Of a DNA stretch of 64,000 bases, positions 59,294 to 64,000 are shown in pieces. How positions within the stretch are numbered: the stretch's first letter is position 1; every line of letters begins with the position of its first letter. The DNA is from an uncultured Burkholderiales bacterium. Its GTDB lineage: Bacteria; Pseudomonadota; Gammaproteobacteria; Burkholderiales; Burkholderiaceae_A. Where the stretch lies: contig CALMJH010000017.1 in NCBI GenBank assembly GCA_937864175.1, positions 35,054-99,053 of the forward strand. The letters are read 5' to 3'. The position numbers and the translations under genes were made by a program. The notes beneath the pieces are model-generated. The model searched no databases. It was not told the DNA's origin and saw only the letters and a program-made list of their open reading frames with translations.

Positions 59294-59827
59294 TTATTTC
59301 TTTTTGGTCTCTTTGATGGTGACCACCTCGTCGACGTACCGAACGCCTTTGCCCTTGTAGGGCTCGGGCGGACGATAGGCGCGTACTTCGGCAGCCACCT
59401 GGCCCACTCGCTGACGATCGATGCCTTTGATGACGATCTCGGTCGGTGAGGGAGTCTCAGCCTTGATTCCTTCGGGGAGGGCATAGTCCACTGGGTGAGA
59501 AAAGCCCAGGGCGAGATTCAGGCTCTTGCCTTGAGCGGCGGCCTTGTAGCCCACGCCGACCAGCGAGAGTTTTTTCTCGAAGCCCTTGGAGACGCCGGTC
59601 ACCATATTGTTGACCAGGGCCCGAAGCGTGCCGCTCATGGCCTTGGCATGGCGGGACTCATCGGCCACCTCGAAACGGATCTCACCGGCGTTGACCACCA
59701 GGTTGACCGATCCGTCAAGCGCCTGCGAGAGGCTGCCCAGTGGGCCCTTGACGGTGATGGCATTGGCCGCCACGTTGGCCTCAACACCAGCGGGCAGTTT
59801 GACGGGGTATTTTGCAATTCTTGACAT
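59294..59827 (-). CDS. rplF: 50S ribosomal protein L6
   Basis: Protein of 177 aa, [19 protein letters not shown] at the start, [21 protein letters not shown] in the middle and [15 protein letters not shown] near the end, diagnostic of L6, which lies near the GTPase centre of the 50S subunit. Confidence 0.98.
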   Translation of the reverse strand: MSRIAKYPVKLPAGVEANVAANAITVKGPLGSLSQALDGSVNLVVNAGEIRFEVADESRHAKAMSGTLRALVNNMVTGVSKGFEKKLSLVGVGYKAAAQGKSLNLALGFSHPVDYALPEGIKAETPSPTEIVIKGIDRQRVGQVAAEVRAYRPPEPYKGKGVRYVDEVVTIKETKKK

Positions 59828-59844
59828 GGTTGTCTGCTCCCGAT

Positions 59845-60240
59845 TTAGGCCACGATGCCAATGACTTCGCCGCCGATGCCGGAGGCACGGGCCTTGCGGT
59901 CGGTCATGAGGCCACGCGAGGTGGAGACGATGGCAACACCCAGGCCATTCATGACGTTGGGGATGCTGTCGCGGTCGCGGTAGACACGCAGGCCTGGCTT
60001 GGAAACGCGCTCAATACGCTCTATGACTGGGCGGCCAGCGTGATACTTCAGGCTGATCTCCAAGTCGGCCTTGGGGCCCTGTTGGCGGACGGCGTAACCA
60101 TCGATGTAGCCCTCGTCTTTCAGCAAGGTGGCGATGGCCACCTTGATTTTGGAGGACGGCATTTGAACCGACTGCTTTTCAACCCGCTGCGCATTGCGAA
60201 TGCGGGTGAACATATCGGCGATGGGATCGTTCATGCTCAT
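59845..60240 (-). CDS. rpsH: 30S ribosomal protein S8
   Basis: 16S rRNA central-domain binder of 131 aa: [20 protein letters not shown] at the start and [22 protein letters not shown] at the end. In E. coli S8 also represses the spc operon by binding the rplE mRNA. Confidence 0.98.
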   Translation of the reverse strand: MSMNDPIADMFTRIRNAQRVEKQSVQMPSSKIKVAIATLLKDEGYIDGYAVRQQGPKADLEISLKYHAGRPVIERIERVSKPGLRVYRDRDSIPNVMNGLGVAIVSTSRGLMTDRKARASGIGGEVIGIVA

Positions 60241-60279
60241 GGATGAGAACCCTTTACAGTGAAGCTTCTAGTGAGTTGA

Positions 60280-60585
60280 TTACCAGCTGGCCTTGGTCAG
60301 GCCGGGAATTTCGCCGCGGAAAGCTGCCTCGCGGATTTTCATGCGGCCCAGACCGAACAGGCGGTAGGTACCACGGGGGCGACCCGTGAGTTGGCAGCGG
60401 TTGCGCTGGCGCACGGGGCTTGAATTGCGGGGGAGCTTCTGGAGGGCAAGCCGCGCCTCATACCGCTCTTCCTCGGTCTTGGACTGGTCTTCAATGATCG
60501 CGAAGAGCGCAGCCCGCTTGGCGGCGTATTTCTTCACAAGCGCTTCGCGCTTTTTCTCGCGGTTGATCAGGGACAGTTTGGCCAT
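60280..60585 (-). CDS. rpsN: 30S ribosomal protein S14
   Basis: Protein of 101 aa of the long, zinc-free S14 type: the C-terminal block [30 protein letters not shown] has a single cysteine in place of the CxxC...CxxC zinc ribbon. Confidence 0.98.
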   Translation of the reverse strand: MAKLSLINREKKREALVKKYAAKRAALFAIIEDQSKTEEERYEARLALQKLPRNSSPVRQRNRCQLTGRPRGTYRLFGLGRMKIREAAFRGEIPGLTKASW

Positions 60586-60600
60586 GGGGGGTCCTGTGGA

Positions 60601-61140
60601 TTAATTCTTGAAGGGGAACTTGAAGCCGGCCAGCAATGCCTTGGCCTCTTCGTCGGTCTTGGCGGTGGTGGTCACGCTGATATTGAGACCACGGACAGCA
60701 TCAACCTTGTCGTACTCGATCTCGGGGAAGATGATCTGTTCTTTGACCCCGATGTTGTAGTTTCCACGGCCGTCAAAGGACTTGCCCGAGATGCCACGGA
60801 AGTCACGGACCCGGGGCAGGGCCACGGTGACGAAACGGTCGAGGAATTCGAACATGCGGGCGCCGCGCAGGGTGACCATACAGCCGATAGGATAGCCCTC
60901 ACGAATCTTGAAACCGGCAATGGCCTTGCGGGCCTTGGTGACGACGGGCTTCTGGCCAGCGATCTTGGTCATGTCGGCCACTGCCGCCTCAATGACTTTT
61001 TTGTCGGAGACGGCCTCACCGATACCCATGTTCAGGGTGATCTTGGTCAGGCGGGGGACTTCCATCTTGGACTTGTAACCAAACTTGGCCATCAGGGCTG
61101 GCGCAACCTGGTCACGGTAGATTTCTTGCATGCGGGACAT
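60601..61140 (-). CDS. rplE: 50S ribosomal protein L5
   Basis: 5S rRNA-binding protein of 179 aa with [21 protein letters not shown], the basic [21 protein letters not shown] and [17 protein letters not shown] near the end, matching L5. Confidence 0.98.
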   Translation of the reverse strand: MSRMQEIYRDQVAPALMAKFGYKSKMEVPRLTKITLNMGIGEAVSDKKVIEAAVADMTKIAGQKPVVTKARKAIAGFKIREGYPIGCMVTLRGARMFEFLDRFVTVALPRVRDFRGISGKSFDGRGNYNIGVKEQIIFPEIEYDKVDAVRGLNISVTTTAKTDEEAKALLAGFKFPFKN

Positions 61141-61157
61141 GTCTGTTTCCTTCTTGC

Positions 61158-61490
61158 TTAGGCCGACGCGCCAACGGCAGGCAGGGGCTCTTTGGACGAT
61201 GCAAAGACGCGGACCTTGTTGCCATCGTCTTGAATCTGGATTGCCACCCGATCCGCCTTCTGGGTCTTGGGGTTGTAAATGGCGAGGTTGGACTGGTCGA
61301 TGGGCATGGCCTTGTCGACGATGCCGCCCTGTTCGCCCTTCATGGGGTTGGGACGCTGATGCTTCTTCACCAGGTTGACACCCTCGACCACCAGATGACG
61401 GTCGTCCACGCGGCGCAGGACCAGGCCACGCTTGCCCTTGTCCTTGCCGGTAATCACGACAACCTCATCACCTTTTCGAATCTTGTTCAT
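61158..61490 (-). CDS. rplX: 50S ribosomal protein L24
   Basis: Assembly initiator protein of 110 aa with the KOW motif at [22 protein letters not shown] and [27 protein letters not shown] following. It lies between rplN and rplE. Confidence 0.98.
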   Translation of the reverse strand: MNKIRKGDEVVVITGKDKGKRGLVLRRVDDRHLVVEGVNLVKKHQRPNPMKGEQGGIVDKAMPIDQSNLAIYNPKTQKADRVAIQIQDDGNKVRVFASSKEPLPAVGASA

Positions 61491-61511
61491 ATTGGATCCG
61501 CCTTCTCAGAC

Positions 61512-61880
<369 letters not shown>

Positions 61881-62083
61881 GATTCGTCATTCCCAATAGT
61901 CAAACTGCACAACGGTGTGGAAACCTACTCCCCAACTTGCCGACTGACCTGGCTGATCGCCAGTTCACGCAACTGCTGCGTCTCAATCGGCAGTATTGGG
62001 CCCCGTCAATCTGCCAAAGACCCCCAACAACTCTGGGGCGTCTCAGCAGATCTTTGGAGAAGATGGATACTGCGCCAAGAAAG
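61881..62083 (-). ncRNA. Structured 5' leader of rplN (candidate cis-regulatory RNA)
   Basis: The predicted transcript from the TTGCAT/TATACT promoter has about 200 untranslated bases. On the minus strand a nested structure is visible: outer GCAGTAT/ATACTGC (62073-62067 with 61996-61990), middle CCAAAGA/TCTTTGG (62057-62051 with 62020-62014) and inner GCCCCA/TGGGGG (62039-62034 with 62026-62021). Two further hairpins follow, ACGCA-GCAGT-TGCGT (61981-61967) and CTGGC-GATCA-GCCAG (61963-61949). No ORF of note was seen. Regulation by a ribosomal protein is only an inference. Confidence 0.5.
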
Positions 62084-62109
62084 CCCTCTAGTATAGACGG
62101 GCTTTCTGG
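62075..62109 (-). terminator. Hairpin after rpsQ overlapping the rplN promoter
   Basis: CCAGAAAGCCC and GGGCTTTCTTGG pair over about 11 bp around a 12-nt loop on the minus strand. Read-through RNA from rpsQ can form it. Only a weak U-run follows (inside GCTTTCTT), so termination may be partial. The -10 box of the rplN promoter lies in the loop. Confidence 0.55.
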
Positions 62110-62118
62110 TTAATGCAA
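62090..62118 (-). promoter_or_regulatory. Sigma70 promoter of the rplN operon
   Basis: The minus strand reads TTGCAT (62118-62113), a 17-bp spacer, then TATACT (62095-62090). Both hexamers are close to consensus and the spacing is ideal. It begins five bases after the rpsQ stop, with transcription expected to start near 62083. Confidence 0.8.
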
Positions 62119-62122
62119 CTCT

Positions 62123-62389
62123 TTAGACCACGACTGCCTTCGAGACCAGCTTGGTCACCTTCCAGGACTTGGTCTTGGAGATGGGGCGGGTCTCTGCAAT
62201 CTCGACGGTGTCGCCCATTGCGACGCCATCGAGTTCGATGTGGGCATGGTACTTCTTGGACTGGCCAATAAACTTGCCATAGACCGGATGCTGAATGCGA
62301 CGCTCTACCAGGACGGTCACCGTCTTCTGCATCTTGTCACTGACGACACGGCCCACCAGGGTCCGGGTCAAGGATTGGTTCTGGCTCAT
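62123..62389 (-). CDS. rpsQ: 30S ribosomal protein S17
   Basis: OB-fold protein of 88 aa with [29 protein letters not shown], the S17 signature, and [13 protein letters not shown] near the end. It overlaps rpmC by ATGA and is followed by the rplN promoter. Confidence 0.98.
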   Translation of the reverse strand: MSQNQSLTRTLVGRVVSDKMQKTVTVLVERRIQHPVYGKFIGQSKKYHAHIELDGVAMGDTVEIAETRPISKTKSWKVTKLVSKAVVV

Positions 62390-62577
62390 GCAGACTTCCT
62401 TTCACGAATGAGCGTTTTCACCCGAGCGATGTCCCGCTTGACTGCGCCCAGCTGTGCCGTATTGCTGAGTTGCTGGGTCCCGTGCTGCATGCGCAGATTG
62501 AAGTGGGCCCGCAAGAGGGACTCCAGCTCGGTGGCCAGTTCTGCGTCGGACTTGGTCCGTAGTTCAGATGCGTTCAT
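62386..62577 (-). CDS. rpmC: 50S ribosomal protein L29
   Basis: Small helical protein of 63 aa near the tunnel exit: [31 protein letters not shown] and a C-terminal [14 protein letters not shown], as in L29. It follows rplP by 17 bp. Confidence 0.97.
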   Translation of the reverse strand: MNASELRTKSDAELATELESLLRAHFNLRMQHGTQQLSNTAQLGAVKRDIARVKTLIRERKSA

Positions 62578-62594
62578 GGATACGTCCTTTATCT

Positions 62595-63011
62595 CTAGCG
62601 TCCAACCTGACGAACCACAAACGTGGTGGACAGGGGCAGTTTTGCCGCGGCCAGGCGGAAGGCCTCGCGGGCCAGCACCTCGTCCACACCGTCCATCTCG
62701 TAGAGGACCTTGCCAGGCTGAATCTCGGCAACGTAGTACTCGATGTTGCCCTTACCGTTGCCCATGCGGACCTCGGCAGGCTTTTTGGAAATGGGCTTGT
62801 CCGGGAAAATTCGAATCCAGATCCGGCCGCCTCGCTTGATGTGACGAGTCATGGCCCGACGTGCAGCCTCGATCTGACGAGAGGTGAGACGCCCACGGGC
62901 GGTGGCCTTGAGACCGTACTCGCCAAAAGAGACGGCTGTGCCACGGGTCGCCAGACCCGTATTGCGGCCCTTTTGTTCTTTTCGATATTTTCGACGTGAT
63001 GGTTGCAGCAT
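62595..63011 (-). CDS. rplP: 50S ribosomal protein L16
   Basis: Protein of 138 aa beginning [24 protein letters not shown] and containing [40 protein letters not shown], diagnostic of L16, which contacts tRNA in the A site. Confidence 0.98.
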   Translation of the reverse strand: MLQPSRRKYRKEQKGRNTGLATRGTAVSFGEYGLKATARGRLTSRQIEAARRAMTRHIKRGGRIWIRIFPDKPISKKPAEVRMGNGKGNIEYYVAEIQPGKVLYEMDGVDEVLAREAFRLAAAKLPLSTTFVVRQVGR

Positions 63012-63029
63012 GATGAATCCGCCTTGGGG

Positions 63030-63842
63030 TTATGAGGAAGCAGACTGGTCGCCTTCGGCGGCCGCTGCTGCGGTTACTTTTCGGACCCGCTTCACAGTGG
63101 GCTTGGCCTCGGCCTCGCCTTCGGCTTTGGGACGCTTGGCCGGTGCGCGACGGGGCTTTTTGTCCTGAGGCTCTGGGGCCATCTCGGGGGCTGCGACTGC
63201 AGGGGCATCCCCACGGCCAAGGGTGTCGCCCTTGTAGACCCAGACCTTGACACCGATGATGCCGTAGGTGGTAACGGCCTCGGCAAAGCCGTAGTCAATG
63301 TCCGCCCGGAGGGTGTGGAGAGGCACACGGCCCTCGCGGTACCACTCGGTCCGTGCAATCTCGGCGCCGTTGAGTCGGCCAGAGCTCATGATCTTGATGC
63401 CCTGGGCTCCCAGACGCATGGCATTTTGCATAGCCCGCTTCATGGCCCGGCGGAACATGATGCGCTTTTCGAGCTGCTGGGTGATGCTCTCGGCGATGAG
63501 CTGGGCATCGACTTCGGGCTTGCGAATCTCTTCGATGTTGACGTGAACAGGCACGCCCATCATGGCGGAGAGCTGGGTCTTGAGGGCCTCGATGTCCTCG
63601 CCTTTTTTGCCGATGACCACACCAGGACGGGCGCTGAAGATGGTGATCTTGGCGTTTTTGGCGGGCCGCTCAATCAGCACGCGTCCGACAGCAGCGCTCT
63701 TGAGTTTCTTCTTCAGGAAATCGCGGACCTGAATGTCCTCGTTGAGCATCTTGCCGAAGTCCCGGGGGCTGGCAAACCAGCGCGAGGACCAGTTGCGCGA
63801 GACCGCGAGGCGAAATCCTGTGGGGTGAACTTTTTGTCCCAT
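63030..63842 (-). CDS. rpsC: 30S ribosomal protein S3
   Basis: Protein of 270 aa beginning [22 protein letters not shown], with the KH RNA-binding motif [16 protein letters not shown] and the core [40 protein letters not shown]-terminal Ala/Pro/Lys-rich tail of about 50 residues ([18 protein letters not shown]) extends beyond the E. coli protein (233 aa), as is common in betaproteobacteria. Confidence 0.98.
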   Translation of the reverse strand: MGQKVHPTGFRLAVSRNWSSRWFASPRDFGKMLNEDIQVRDFLKKKLKSAAVGRVLIERPAKNAKITIFSARPGVVIGKKGEDIEALKTQLSAMMGVPVHVNIEEIRKPEVDAQLIAESITQQLEKRIMFRRAMKRAMQNAMRLGAQGIKIMSSGRLNGAEIARTEWYREGRVPLHTLRADIDYGFAEAVTTYGIIGVKVWVYKGDTLGRGDAPAVAAPEMAPEPQDKKPRRAPAKRPKAEGEAEAKPTVKRVRKVTAAAAAEGDQSASS

Positions 63843-63851
63843 CGCTCTTCC

Positions 63852-64000
63852 TTAGTTTCCGACGGTGATGCTGATGTGGCAGGTAGGCTTCTCAATGCGA
63901 ACGCCACGACCCTTTGCTCGGGCGGAGAACCGGCGAAGCTTGGTTCCACGCTCGACCGTGATGGTCTTGACCTTGAGCTCGTCAATGTCTGCGCCGTCGT
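63852..64000 (-). CDS. rplV: 50S ribosomal protein L22 (partial, N-terminus off window)
   Basis: Not in the ORF track because it runs off the right edge. Translation of the last 48 codons before the TAA gives [20 protein letters not shown], then [27 protein letters not shown], the conserved L22 C-terminus. It precedes rpsC as in the S10 operon. Confidence 0.95.
   Translation of the reverse strand, partial: DGADIDELKVKTITVERGTKLRRFSARAKGRGVRIEKPTCHISITVGN

Overview
The window is a gene-dense chromosomal segment of a Burkholderiales-type betaproteobacterium. Three things point there. First, gene orders typical of that group are present: mraZ-rsmH-ftsL-ftsI-murE, aroK-aroB-dgt, lptM-lysA next to cyaY and mrcA, resB-ccsB, and an intact rplV-to-rplQ ribosomal block. 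Second, cytochrome c is matured by System II (ResB/CcsB). Third, there are Mg-type HemB, AapJQMP and gltBD genes. GC content is moderately high, intergenic spaces are short, many genes overlap by ATGA, and several TTG starts are forced. I cannot assign a genus. No CRISPR array, prophage, tRNA, rRNA or intact insertion sequence was seen. The only mobile-element relative is a degenerate REP-associated tyrosine transposase.

Layout. 1-4620 (minus): start of the division and cell wall cluster, from a sigma70 promoter overlapping four MraZ boxes through mraZ, rsmH, ftsL and ftsI to murE, which runs off the left edge. 4775-5140 (minus): RNase P RNA. 5206-9509: a DUF3025 gene, pyrC, then a ttuC-ttuD pair for tartrate/malate and glycerate. 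9590-13469: the AapJQMP amino-acid importer. 13585-15417: an Atm1-type exporter. 15457-19033: a cyanate module (binding protein, permease, ATPase, cyanase). Both aapJ and the cyanate operon have sigma54-like promoters, and the cyanate operon also has an NtrC-like palindrome, which suggests nitrogen control. 19224-25632: DUF429, clsB, an unusual fused NudB/EEP protein, a membrane protein, aspS and DUF502. 25756-31082: ssb, an MFS transporter, divergent uvrA and a secreted histidine phosphatase. 31105-37315: gltBD. 37482-38189: the RAYT-like gene in an AT-rich pocket. 38224-41103: dgt, aroB, aroK. 41139-45276: mrcA, cyaY, lptM, lysA. 45262-51019: msrQ, msrP, ccsB, resB and a di-heme cytochrome c. 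51103-52965: engB and hemB. 52977-64000 (minus): ribosomal proteins L22 (partial) to L17 with infA, secY and rpoA.

Most of the window is core housekeeping: peptidoglycan synthesis, translation, protein export, nitrogen assimilation, folate, aromatic amino acid and lysine synthesis, heme and cytochrome maturation. The less ordinary features are the sigma54/NtrC signals on two nitrogen-scavenging transport operons, the NudB-EEP fusion, a nested stem-loop leader before rplN behind a strong promoter, three tandem perfect hairpins between rpsK and rpsD, a hairpin covering the atm1 start codon, and the RAYT gene that has lost one of its two HUH histidines.

All motifs were read by eye. No alignments, folding calculations or database searches were run.
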